Positions 8,087-16,036 of a stretch of DNA of 29,353 nt are shown in pieces. The stretch lies in NCBI GenBank assembly GCA_021797385.1, contig JAJZZW010000008.1:1-29353 (forward strand), given 5' to 3'. The notes below the pieces were generated by a model. That model was not told the origin of the DNA. It saw only the letters and a list, made by a program, of their open reading frames with translations, and searched no databases. A program made the translations under genes and the position numbers. Source of the stretch: Thermoplasmata archaeon (lineage in GTDB: Archaea; Thermoplasmatota; Thermoplasmata; Thermoplasmatales; Thermoplasmataceae). Within the stretch, counting starts at the first letter, position 1, and each line of letters starts with the position of its first letter.

Positions 8087-9127
8087 ATGAGTTTAGAGAT
8101 AGACTTTGAAGGAGTAAAATTTGAGAATCCATTCTGGGTTGGATCAGGGCCTACCAGCGGAACAGCGGATAAAATAATTCAGGCACTCAAAGCAGGATGG
8201 GGCGGAGTGGTTATAAAGACAGTCGGTGACACTATCGTTAGGAAAGGTGTCAGGCCGATGTATTCAGCTATGAGAAGCCAGAGTAAAGAACTCATGGCAT
8301 TTGAAAATATTGAGTTGATAACAGAAGATAGCCTTGAAACATGGGATAAGTACATCAAAAAGGTTAACAGCGAGGTGCCACATGCTCCAATAATATTCAG
8401 TATTATGGGATCTTCCGATATTTCTGAATGGGCAAAACTTGCAGGATGGGCTGAAGACCATGGTGCTGACCTTATAGAATTGAACTTCGGATGCCCACAC
8501 GGTGAGCCTGAAAAGAGGTCCGGTGCGTATATTTCACAGCATCCCGATCTGGTTTACGAATATACGAAGGAAGTTGTTAATTCTGTGGGGGTTCCCATAA
8601 TCTCGAAACTGTCCCCGAATGTCACCGATATTGCTGATATTGCCAAAAAAGCTGAAAAAGCAGGAGCAAAGGCAGTTTCAGCAATAAACACCATATCCTG
8701 TCTGATGGGAATAGATATAGAAAGAGAGATGCTGTTACCTCCGGTGCATGGATTCACCACATATGGTGGTTTATCCGGGCCATCTGTGAAGCCAATCGGC
8801 TTAAGGGCTGTATCCTCAATATATAAAAATACTGATCTTACAATTAGTGGAATCGGTGGAATTGCAAGCTGGAAAAATGCTGTAGAATATATCATGTGCG
8901 GGGCAACATCTGTACAGGTTGTCACAGATACTGTATTGAACGGTTTCAATCAGGTGAAGGAGTGGACATCCTCTATGGAAGATTTTCTTAAGAGACATAA
9001 TTACAGCAGCCTGGAGGATATTAGAGGGAAGGTTGTTGAAAACATCAAGGAATACAGCTATCTTGAGAATCTAATATCACAGAGAGACACAATTGATGAA
9101 GAAATAAAGAAAATCAGGGAGACTTAA
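8087..9127 (+). CDS. preA: Dihydropyrimidine dehydrogenase catalytic subunit, PreA-like, without Fe-S domain
   Basis: This 346-residue FMN barrel aligns closely by eye with the pyrimidine domain of dihydropyrimidine dehydrogenase: FENIELITED (N74, E76), ELNFGCPHG (N133 and C136, matching the uracil-contacting Asn668 and acid Cys671 of mammalian DPD), KLSPNVTDI, SAINTISCLMG (N201, T202) and ISGIGGI for the FMN phosphate. It should reduce uracil or thymine to the dihydro form. Ser670 of DPD is a glycine here. Bacterial PreA is about 410 residues and ends in a ferredoxin-like domain with two 4Fe-4S clusters. This protein stops after the barrel with a charged helix and has no CxxCxxC. No PreT/NAD(P)H subunit lies nearby, so the electron donor is unknown. 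Dihydroorotate dehydrogenase is the main alternative, but the residues above and the operon favour DPD. Confidence 0.87.
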   Translation: MSLEIDFEGVKFENPFWVGSGPTSGTADKIIQALKAGWGGVVIKTVGDTIVRKGVRPMYSAMRSQSKELMAFENIELITEDSLETWDKYIKKVNSEVPHAPIIFSIMGSSDISEWAKLAGWAEDHGADLIELNFGCPHGEPEKRSGAYISQHPDLVYEYTKEVVNSVGVPIISKLSPNVTDIADIAKKAEKAGAKAVSAINTISCLMGIDIEREMLLPPVHGFTTYGGLSGPSVKPIGLRAVSSIYKNTDLTISGIGGIASWKNAVEYIMCGATSVQVVTDTVLNGFNQVKEWTSSMEDFLKRHNYSSLEDIRGKVVENIKEYSYLENLISQRDTIDEEIKKIRET

Positions 9128-9138
9128 AAGGTGAAGAA

Positions 9139-10017
9139 ATGAGTGAAAGTAATATTGTAAAAATTGGAATGATACAGATGGGTTCGGTACCAGAAAAGCA
9201 GGAAAACATAGAAAAGGCTATTCTCTTGGCAGATGAGGCTGTTGACCAGCATGCTGATTTCATAGTGTACAATGAATTATTTACCACACCGTATTTTCCT
9301 GCAGAAGAAAATACAAAATATTTTAGCTATGCAGAGCGAGACGATGGAGAAACAGTACAGATATTCAAAAAATATGCAAAAGAGCATAAAGTTGGTATCA
9401 TGCCTACCATATTTGAAGAAGACAAAACGGTTCGGGGAATATTCTACGATACCGCTATATTTATTGACAAAAAAGGAGAGGTAATGGGTAAGTACAGAAA
9501 AATTCATCTTCCCCAGTTGAACGGATATTATGAAAAATATTATTTCCATCCGGGTAGCGGTTATCCTGTATTCCAGCAGGATAACTACAAAATTGGAACA
9601 GTAATCTGTTATGACAGGCATTTCCAGGAAGGGCCGAGAATTCTGGCTTTGAAGGGTGCTGACATTGTATTTGTTCCGACAACGACAAACTTTTATCCGG
9701 AAACATGGGAACTTGAAATCAGAGCCCATGCCGCTTTCAATACTATGTTTGTAGTAGGTGTGAACAGGACGCCCGAGGACTTCGGTGGGACAAAAATAAA
9801 ATATCTCGGCAAGAGCCTTATTGCCGGCCCTTCCGGTGAAGTGATCAATCAGATGACAGATAAGGAAGGTGTATCAGTAGTTGATCTTGACATTGGATTG
9901 ATCAGGGCAAGAAGGGAAAAAGCCCCATTCCTGGCAGACAGGAAAGTAATTGCCTACAGGGAATTAGTAGATAACGACATCGGGAACATATATTATGGAG
10001 AAAAGGGAGCTGAATAA
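9139..10017 (+). CDS. Beta-ureidopropionase / N-carbamoyl amidohydrolase (nitrilase superfamily)
   Basis: This 292-residue protein shows the nitrilase-superfamily triad and helper residue: E46 in YNELFTTPYF, K121 in GKYRKIHLPQ, C157 in TVICYDRHFQEGPR, plus a glutamate near 132. The CYDRHF(P/Q)E form around the nucleophile is typical of beta-ureidopropionase and related carbamoylases. These hydrolyse N-carbamoyl-beta-alanine to beta-alanine, CO2 and ammonia in the cytoplasm. The gene follows the PreA-like gene by 11 nt with GGTGA at 9130-9134 and precedes a permease by 3 nt. Putrescine-type N-carbamoyl hydrolases share the motif, but the dihydropyrimidinase in block B makes the ureidopropionate substrate the likely one. 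Confidence 0.9.
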   Translation: MSESNIVKIGMIQMGSVPEKQENIEKAILLADEAVDQHADFIVYNELFTTPYFPAEENTKYFSYAERDDGETVQIFKKYAKEHKVGIMPTIFEEDKTVRGIFYDTAIFIDKKGEVMGKYRKIHLPQLNGYYEKYYFHPGSGYPVFQQDNYKIGTVICYDRHFQEGPRILALKGADIVFVPTTTNFYPETWELEIRAHAAFNTMFVVGVNRTPEDFGGTKIKYLGKSLIAGPSGEVINQMTDKEGVSVVDLDIGLIRARREKAPFLADRKVIAYRELVDNDIGNIYYGEKGAE

Positions 10018-10020
10018 AAA

Positions 10021-11652
10021 ATGAGTGATAAAGTAGATATTGAAAATGGTCAGGTTTTCCTGGACAAAGAGACGAAGGTGAATGATTATCTATGGAACCC
10101 GGATTTCAACCCCGTTCCAAAAGATTTGAGAAAATGGGGTGCCAGCTCCTTTGCCAGTTTATGGTTTGCAATGGCTGTCATAGTTCCCACATGGACTCTT
10201 GCAACTATCGGGCTTGCCCTTGGATTAGACTGGACACAGGTTATCGTATACATGTTCCTGGGAAATCTGATCATATTAATACCTACTATTATACAGTCTC
10301 ACGGTGGCGCAAGATATGGAGTAGCAGAGCCACAGCTTACAAGAAGCAGATGGGGAATCTATGGAGCACAGATACCTTCATGGATCAGGAGTATAATATC
10401 AATGGGCTGGTGGGGAATTGAGTCCTTTATAATTGCAGAGGCCGCAACATATATTTATTTAGTAATGGCAAGGGCATCTGCGCTCACGTCGCTGGCTACA
10501 GAGGTTAGTCCGGGGACACTCCCGAAGTATTTCCCACTGGTATTCTGGTCAATATTTGCTATTGTTATTATTGCACAGTTACTGATATTCTATATATCAC
10601 CACCGGTAAAAGGGCAGAAACCCCTTAGAATAATGGCCAAAGTTGCTGCGCCTATAATGGTTATAAGCTTTGTTATTATGTTTTATTTATTCATGTCTGC
10701 AGGCAAGTTCGATTTCACCCCTATTACGACATATAATAAATCTGGAGCTTCATTACTGGTGCAGTTTGCTTTTATAAATTCTAACGTCGCATACTGGGCA
10801 ACTATGGCTGTTAGTATGCCGGATTATACAAAATATGCCAAGTCACAATTCTCCCAGACGATGGGACAGATACCGATGCCGTTTATCATGATGGCTGTAG
10901 GAGCTATGGCTCTTCTCGGTGCCGGAGCATCCATAAGTGCAGGATGGCTTCATGTCTCCTCTGCTGCAGGTTTTTTCAATTATGACCCGCTTGAGCTGAT
11001 GGCATTATATTTCCCTGCATATTACTCCATACCTTTATTGTTAGCAGTTATAATAGGCACATTTTCTGTTAATGTATTTGCCAATTCAATTGCACCGGGT
11101 TATGATATAGCAAATACATATCCAAAAAAATTGACATGGTTCAGGGGCATATTGATTGGTGTGGCTATCAGTGTGCTTTTAGGAGCATATACTGCATACA
11201 GTACAAGTGTTTATACGTATGTTGATGGATGGTTACTGGCATATGGAGCTCTTCTGGGTATGGTGGAAGGAGTAATAGTATTCGATTATGCAATAATGAG
11301 GCATTTTAAATTGAACATAAAAGACCTTTTCCAGATGAAAGGGGTTTATACCTTTTTCCACGGGTTCAATCCTGCTCCTATAATAAGTGGCGTCGTGGCA
11401 GTAGTCATAACATATATTTATGAATGGGGCATATCCAAGGCGTACATATTCCAGCTATTCTATGACAATTCCTGGATAACCGCGTTTTTCATAGCAGGAA
11501 TACTGGACCTGATATTGAATGTATTCTGGATTATTCCAAAATATGCGAAATCTCATACAGGAAACCTGAAAGATGGTTATGTTGATCCCGATACAAGTAA
11601 ACTGTTCGATCTGAAAGAAAGCGTAGCGTCCGAATCAACAGGAAAGAGGTGA
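10021..11652 (+). CDS. NCS1-family permease 2 (uracil/hydantoin/allantoin-like branch)
   Basis: This 543-residue membrane protein has about 12 hydrophobic helices and the NCS1 hallmarks: LWNPDFNPVPKDLRKWG before the first helix, SHGGARYGVAEPQLTRSRWG (about 97-116) between helices 2 and 3, and SMGWWGIESF in helix 3, the substrate-lining helix of the hydantoin carrier Mhp1. It is expected to import a pyrimidine base or a dihydro/hydantoin-like compound with a cation. It is the last gene of block A, 3 nt after the ureidopropionase. It is clearly paralogous to permease 3 (11821-13455). The central NSNVAYWATMAVSMPDYTKYAKS stretch is nearly shared between them. The substrates of the two are not distinguishable by eye. 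Confidence 0.9.
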   Translation: MSDKVDIENGQVFLDKETKVNDYLWNPDFNPVPKDLRKWGASSFASLWFAMAVIVPTWTLATIGLALGLDWTQVIVYMFLGNLIILIPTIIQSHGGARYGVAEPQLTRSRWGIYGAQIPSWIRSIISMGWWGIESFIIAEAATYIYLVMARASALTSLATEVSPGTLPKYFPLVFWSIFAIVIIAQLLIFYISPPVKGQKPLRIMAKVAAPIMVISFVIMFYLFMSAGKFDFTPITTYNKSGASLLVQFAFINSNVAYWATMAVSMPDYTKYAKSQFSQTMGQIPMPFIMMAVGAMALLGAGASISAGWLHVSSAAGFFNYDPLELMALYFPAYYSIPLLLAVIIGTFSVNVFANSIAPGYDIANTYPKKLTWFRGILIGVAISVLLGAYTAYSTSVYTYVDGWLLAYGALLGMVEGVIVFDYAIMRHFKLNIKDLFQMKGVYTFFHGFNPAPIISGVVAVVITYIYEWGISKAYIFQLFYDNSWITAFFIAGILDLILNVFWIIPKYAKSHTGNLKDGYVDPDTSKLFDLKESVASESTGKR

Positions 11653-11773
11653 TTCTAGTACAATCTTAATTATTTAATAATTAAATTAACAGGGATTTTA
11701 ACCTGTTCTAAAAAATTTGTATAATTATTGAAAAGAGATAAAAATTTAATTTAAGCAATCCAGTTAAATTGAT

Positions 11774-11783
11774 AATATAAAAT
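11774..11783 (+). promoter_or_regulatory. TATA box for block B
   Basis: AATATAAAAT lies 38-47 nt before the ATG at 11821. With a start site about 25 nt downstream this leaves a leader of roughly 15-20 nt carrying GGTGA at 11811-11815. The 168-nt gap between the two permease genes is the only sizeable gap in the 5.2-17.3 kb run, so a second promoter here is likely. Confidence 0.45.
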
Positions 11784-11820
11784 TATTGCTATACTACCTG
11801 CATGGAATTTGGTGAAGTGA

Positions 11821-13455
11821 ATGGATAAAGATATTGATAGGGTCGGAGTTACGGATTACGATAATAAGGATGGTTACGTCGAATTAAACAAATCTTTTCC
11901 GGAGAGTAAAACTCTATGGAATGCTGATTTTCAACCCACTCCATTTAAAAACAGAACATGGGGAGCATGGACATATTTCGCTATATGGTTCGGGATGGCA
12001 GTGGAGGTTGAATCATGGAGTCTGGTATCTGTTGGATTTGATTTCGGCCTTAACTGGTTCTGGTCTATCCTTTCCGTATTCATCGGTAACATTGCAGTCC
12101 TGGTGCCTATTTTAATTATAGGACATGGGGGTGCCAAATACGGAATGCCTGAAACTTCACTGACAAGAAGCAGGTGGGGCACATACGGGACATTTATACC
12201 GTCATTTGCTAGAGGGCTCATTGGTGCCGGATGGTGGGGCATAGATACCTGGATAATTACAGAAAGCTTTGCCGGCATGTATATTGATGCTGAAGGTTTA
12301 AAACCCGAATTAATGAAGCTGGTAGCATCAGGAAATGCAACCCCATTTACAATAGCGTCCATGGTTCCGGGAGTATTTATAGCTGTATTTGTGTCTACTA
12401 TCGTTGCCCGTCTGGTAATTCTTTATTTTGCACCACCACGACACGGGCAGACTCTTTTGAAGAAGCTTTCATGGGTAGTGCCTTTTATTGCATTCATAGG
12501 TTTAGTTCTAGTTTTTGCTGTCAATGAAAGCAGCGTGGGCTGGGACTTTACACCGGTTTTCCAGATAAAAACAACTGTATCAGGATCAACGTTCATTTAT
12601 TTCTTTATTGCACTGGTAAATGCACAGATATCATTCTGGGCAACCATGGGAATAAGCATGCCGGATTACACAAGATATGCCAAATCACAGAGGGCTGCTC
12701 TGAAAGGACAGATAACCCTCCCTTTCATGATGCTGGGCATAGGATTTATGGCCATTCTTACAGCCGGGGTTACAATAGTAAAATACCATACCGCAATTTA
12801 TGACCCTGTGTTACTGGCTACAATTTCCCTTCCTGCATATCTCCTCTACGTTACACTGTTTCTCCTTATGCTGGGTGTGCTGGTTGTTAACCTGTTTGCG
12901 GATACTGTGGGTCCTGGGTATGATTTCTCCAATATATACCCTAAACTTATACCCTGGTTCGGCGGCGTCCTCATAGTAGTTGCCATTGCTGCGGCCTTGC
13001 AATCATGGAGTTTTTATGCAAGCGCGGGGGCATATGTAGAAACATGGCTGGACGGTTACGGGGCAATATTAGGGGCTGTGGAAGGAGTACTAATATTCGA
13101 TTATGTGGTTATCAGAAGATTCAAATTCGAGGCAGTCGACAGTTTTCTTCCAGAGGGCCGTTTCAAATACTATAAAGGGTTTAATCCAGCAGCAGTCATA
13201 GCTTTTGTTGTATCATTAATACTTGTTTATCCACCTTCATCCTACCTTCCCGTGTCTTTTTCCCTGTATCCATACCAATCATGGGTGTATCAGGGGTCAT
13301 GGATTTTTACAATAATTTTTTCAGGAATAATCTATACTATTATGATGAAATACTGGATTATCCCCAAGTATCAGCCAGAGTTAAAAGGAGGGCTTTTACA
13401 TGGATATATAGCGGATGATACAAAAAAGATATTTCAGGAGGAGGAAATAGAATGA
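11821..13455 (+). CDS. NCS1-family permease 3 (paralogue of permease 2)
   Basis: This 544-residue permease has the same architecture as the preceding one: LWNADFQPTPFKNRTWG, GHGGAKYGMPETSLTRSRWG, GAGWWGIDTWIITES and NAQISFWATMGISMPDYTRYA. About 12 membrane helices are visible. It heads block B and is translationally coupled to cytosine deaminase (4-nt overlap), so cytosine is the simplest guess for its cargo. That is inferred from position, since bacterial codB and codA are paired in the same way although CodB itself belongs to another NCS1 branch. Its start is set by GGTGA at 11811-11815. Confidence 0.9.
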   Translation: MDKDIDRVGVTDYDNKDGYVELNKSFPESKTLWNADFQPTPFKNRTWGAWTYFAIWFGMAVEVESWSLVSVGFDFGLNWFWSILSVFIGNIAVLVPILIIGHGGAKYGMPETSLTRSRWGTYGTFIPSFARGLIGAGWWGIDTWIITESFAGMYIDAEGLKPELMKLVASGNATPFTIASMVPGVFIAVFVSTIVARLVILYFAPPRHGQTLLKKLSWVVPFIAFIGLVLVFAVNESSVGWDFTPVFQIKTTVSGSTFIYFFIALVNAQISFWATMGISMPDYTRYAKSQRAALKGQITLPFMMLGIGFMAILTAGVTIVKYHTAIYDPVLLATISLPAYLLYVTLFLLMLGVLVVNLFADTVGPGYDFSNIYPKLIPWFGGVLIVVAIAAALQSWSFYASAGAYVETWLDGYGAILGAVEGVLIFDYVVIRRFKFEAVDSFLPEGRFKYYKGFNPAAVIAFVVSLILVYPPSSYLPVSFSLYPYQSWVYQGSWIFTIIFSGIIYTIMMKYWIIPKYQPELKGGLLHGYIADDTKKIFQEEEIE

Positions 13456-14642
13456 TAATCAAAAACGCCAGAACTTATCCCGGTAACAGGGTAATAGATA
13501 TTAATATAGATGGAGGAAAAGTAAGTAAAAACAGTGATGACAATGACGTTGTTGATGCCGGCAACAATATCGTGATTCCATCATTTTCAGAATTGCATAT
13601 TCATCTGGATTCTGTATTTATCATGAGCGCTTCTTTAATTAATAGAAGTGGCACACTTGAAGAAGGCATAGCCCTATGGGATGAATACAAGAAAAATTAT
13701 TTGAATTCATCCGAATTAAATGCAAGAGTCAGAAGGGCGTTAAATCTCTTACTTTCAAACGGTGTCACAAGGGTACGCACGAATGTAGATGTTTCTGACC
13801 CAGACCTTACCGCCCTAAAGGAACTAATAAAAATTAAAAAAGAGTTTAAAGATATTGATTTGCAGATCACAGCGTTTCCCCAGCACGGTATGTACACCGA
13901 TAGCGAAAATATGGAGTTGCTGGAAAAATCCATAGAACTGGGTGCAGATAATGTTGGCCTTGCACCGCATTTAGAAGATACATATGAAGACGGTGTCAGG
14001 TCTGTAAAAACAGTCTATGACCTTGCCGAAAAATATCACAAAAATATAGATGGGCATATAGATGAGACCGATGATCCCGAATCACGTTTTATTGAATATC
14101 TGGCGAAGGAGAAGATCAGAAGGAATTTCGCAGGTAGTGTTGCAGCCGGCCATCTCACAGCCCTGCATTCATATAATAACCAGTATGCAAATAAAGTAAT
14201 CAAATTAATTGCCCGGGCTAAAATCAATGTTATTTCAAATCCACTAATAAACATGCATCTACAGGGGCGCTATGACTCGTATCCGAGAATAAGAGGAATA
14301 ACCAGGATCAAAGAAATGCTCGATTATAAAGTGAATGTTTCTCTCGGTGAGGACTGCATAATGGATCCCTGGTATCCACTGGGAAGCGGAGACCCACTGG
14401 ATGCACTTTTTATGGCACTTCATGCCGAACCGTTAATGGCGCCGCCATATCTCGGGAAATCCCTGGATATGCTAACTTACAATGCTGCTGATGCCTTCGG
14501 TGTGAATAATTATGGATACTCTGAGGGTGATGAGGGGGATTTTATAATTACCGACACGCCGGATCCGGTGGAAATAGTACAGTACAGGCATAAAAGGCTT
14601 GTTGTGAGAAGAGGAAAAACTGTAAACGAGGTGAATGAATGA
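13452..14642 (+). CDS. codA: Cytosine deaminase (CodA-type amidohydrolase)
   Basis: This 396-residue protein follows E. coli CodA closely: metal ligands in ELHIHLD (H49, H51), AFPQ (Q144), DGHIDETDD (H202, E205), AGHLTALHSY (H234), and SLGEDCIMDPWYPLG with D301 matching catalytic Asp313. NPLINMHLQGR and RGITRIKEML are also diagnostic. It converts cytosine to uracil and ammonia, feeding the reductive pathway. Two residues around the catalytic aspartate differ: CodA reads His-Asp-Asp, here Glu-Asp-Cys, so the position of Asp314, known to tune substrate choice, is C302. Activity on 5-methylcytosine, isoguanine or another ring compound is thus possible. It overlaps the neighbours by 4 nt on both sides, with a GGAGGAGG ribosome site. 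Confidence 0.9.
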   Translation: MIIKNARTYPGNRVIDINIDGGKVSKNSDDNDVVDAGNNIVIPSFSELHIHLDSVFIMSASLINRSGTLEEGIALWDEYKKNYLNSSELNARVRRALNLLLSNGVTRVRTNVDVSDPDLTALKELIKIKKEFKDIDLQITAFPQHGMYTDSENMELLEKSIELGADNVGLAPHLEDTYEDGVRSVKTVYDLAEKYHKNIDGHIDETDDPESRFIEYLAKEKIRRNFAGSVAAGHLTALHSYNNQYANKVIKLIARAKINVISNPLINMHLQGRYDSYPRIRGITRIKEMLDYKVNVSLGEDCIMDPWYPLGSGDPLDALFMALHAEPLMAPPYLGKSLDMLTYNAADAFGVNNYGYSEGDEGDFIITDTPDPVEIVQYRHKRLVVRRGKTVNEVNE

Positions 14643-16036
14643 GTGATATGTTGATAAAAAATGGAAAGATTTGTTTAGCCGATGGAGTGATAGAAAAAGA
14701 TATATATATAAAAGATGGAACGGTTCAAAGAATAGGAAGCTTAACTGAGCATGCAGATGAGACCATAGACGCCTCAGGAAAATTAGTCCTGCCGGGAGTT
14801 ATTGACGGGCACACACATATGGAATTTCCGTTTATGTCGGAAATGACCGCCGATGATTTTTATTACGGAACCCGGGCGGCACTGGGTGGCGGCGTTACAA
14901 CCATAGTAGATTTTATTACCCCCGCAAAGGGGCAGAATCCTATGGAAGCATATAAAGCATGGAGAAAAAAGGCTGACCCTAAGGTAGTCTCGGACTACGG
15001 GCTTCATTGCATACTCAGGAGTGGTGGAAGAGAATCCCTTGATTCGGTTAAACCATTAATTGCCGAGGGGGTTATCTCATTCAAGCTATTTATGGCATAC
15101 AAAAATGAACTCTTACTGGATGACGAAGCATTATATGATGCAATAAAAGAAATTACAAAATATAAGGGTGTTATAGCAATCCACGCTGAAAACGGGGCTA
15201 TTGTCGATAAGTTAACCGAAGAATTGCTTAAAGAAAATAAAGTATCTCCTGTTTATCATTATTATTCAAGGCCGGAAATCGTAGAATCAGAGGCAGCCAA
15301 CCGTATAGCAACAATAGCCTCCATAGTCGGAAAGGAAGTGAAGATGTATATGGTCCACACATCCACATATGAAGCAGTCGACATATTCCAGCGATACAGA
15401 GACATGGGATACCATTTCTATAATGAAACAACTCCAAATTACCTTACAAATGATTATACTGTATTCGAGGGAAAATACGGATACAGATATGTTATGAGTC
15501 CCCCGTTCAGAACACAGGATGAAATAAAACAGTTATGGAGTAGGGTTTCAAATAATGAAATATCTGTAGTCGGCAGCGATCATTGTGTATATTCAGATCA
15601 GCAGAAGAAGAGGCATGGAGATAATATTCCGCCTTTCAATGAAATACCCAACGGAACTCCCGGAACGGAAACAATTCTCCCCTTATTATTTACCTACGGC
15701 GTTTTAAAGGGTAAAATAACGCTTCCACAGCTTGTTTCCATGACCAGCAGGAATAACGCAGAATTATTCGGATTGAAAAGCAAGGGTAACCTCCTGCCCG
15801 GATATGATGCCGATATTGCTATAGTTGACCCGAAGAAGAAATTCAGGGTTTCAGCAAAGATGCTTCACAGCAACATCGACTACTCCATATTTGAAGGAGA
15901 GGAATTGCAGGGCTTCCCGGATATTACTATATTACGTGGTGAAAAGGCTATGGAAAATGGTCAGATATTAATGAAGGCCGGCCAGGGAAAATACATAAGG
16001 GGTGAAACCTATAATTTCAATAATGAGGTGAACTGA
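14639..16036 (+). CDS. hydA: Dihydropyrimidinase / D-hydantoinase
   Basis: This 465-residue cyclic amidohydrolase has all the expected binuclear-zinc residues: GHTHME (H58, H60), the carboxylated lysine in SFKLFMAYK (K149) with Y154, IHAENG (H182), MVHTST (H240) and VGSDHCVYS (D314). MSPPFR near 287 and NGTPGTE near 338 match the loops that bind the pyrimidine ring. It opens dihydrouracil to N-carbamoyl-beta-alanine, the substrate of the ureidopropionase in block A. Length is typical. The ATG overlaps the codA stop and has GAGGTGAATGA in front. Related hydantoinases and allantoinases share the fold, but with PreA, CodA and ureidopropionase present dihydropyrimidinase is the best reading. Confidence 0.93.
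   Translation: MSDMLIKNGKICLADGVIEKDIYIKDGTVQRIGSLTEHADETIDASGKLVLPGVIDGHTHMEFPFMSEMTADDFYYGTRAALGGGVTTIVDFITPAKGQNPMEAYKAWRKKADPKVVSDYGLHCILRSGGRESLDSVKPLIAEGVISFKLFMAYKNELLLDDEALYDAIKEITKYKGVIAIHAENGAIVDKLTEELLKENKVSPVYHYYSRPEIVESEAANRIATIASIVGKEVKMYMVHTSTYEAVDIFQRYRDMGYHFYNETTPNYLTNDYTVFEGKYGYRYVMSPPFRTQDEIKQLWSRVSNNEISVVGSDHCVYSDQQKKRHGDNIPPFNEIPNGTPGTETILPLLFTYGVLKGKITLPQLVSMTSRNNAELFGLKSKGNLLPGYDADIAIVDPKKKFRVSAKMLHSNIDYSIFEGEELQGFPDITILRGEKAMENGQILMKAGQGKYIRGETYNFNNEVN

Noticed and set aside
8516..8545. Apparent loss of the catalytic cysteine in the PreA-like protein at the SGAYIS segment.
   Set aside because: The residue that matters in DPD (Cys671) is the one in the NLSCPHG motif. 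It is present here as C136, so only the neighbouring serine is changed.
11688..11707. Small hairpin AACAGG/CCTGTT between block A and block B.
   Set aside because: The stem is only 6 bp and archaeal termination does not rely on such hairpins. It may be chance in AT-rich DNA.
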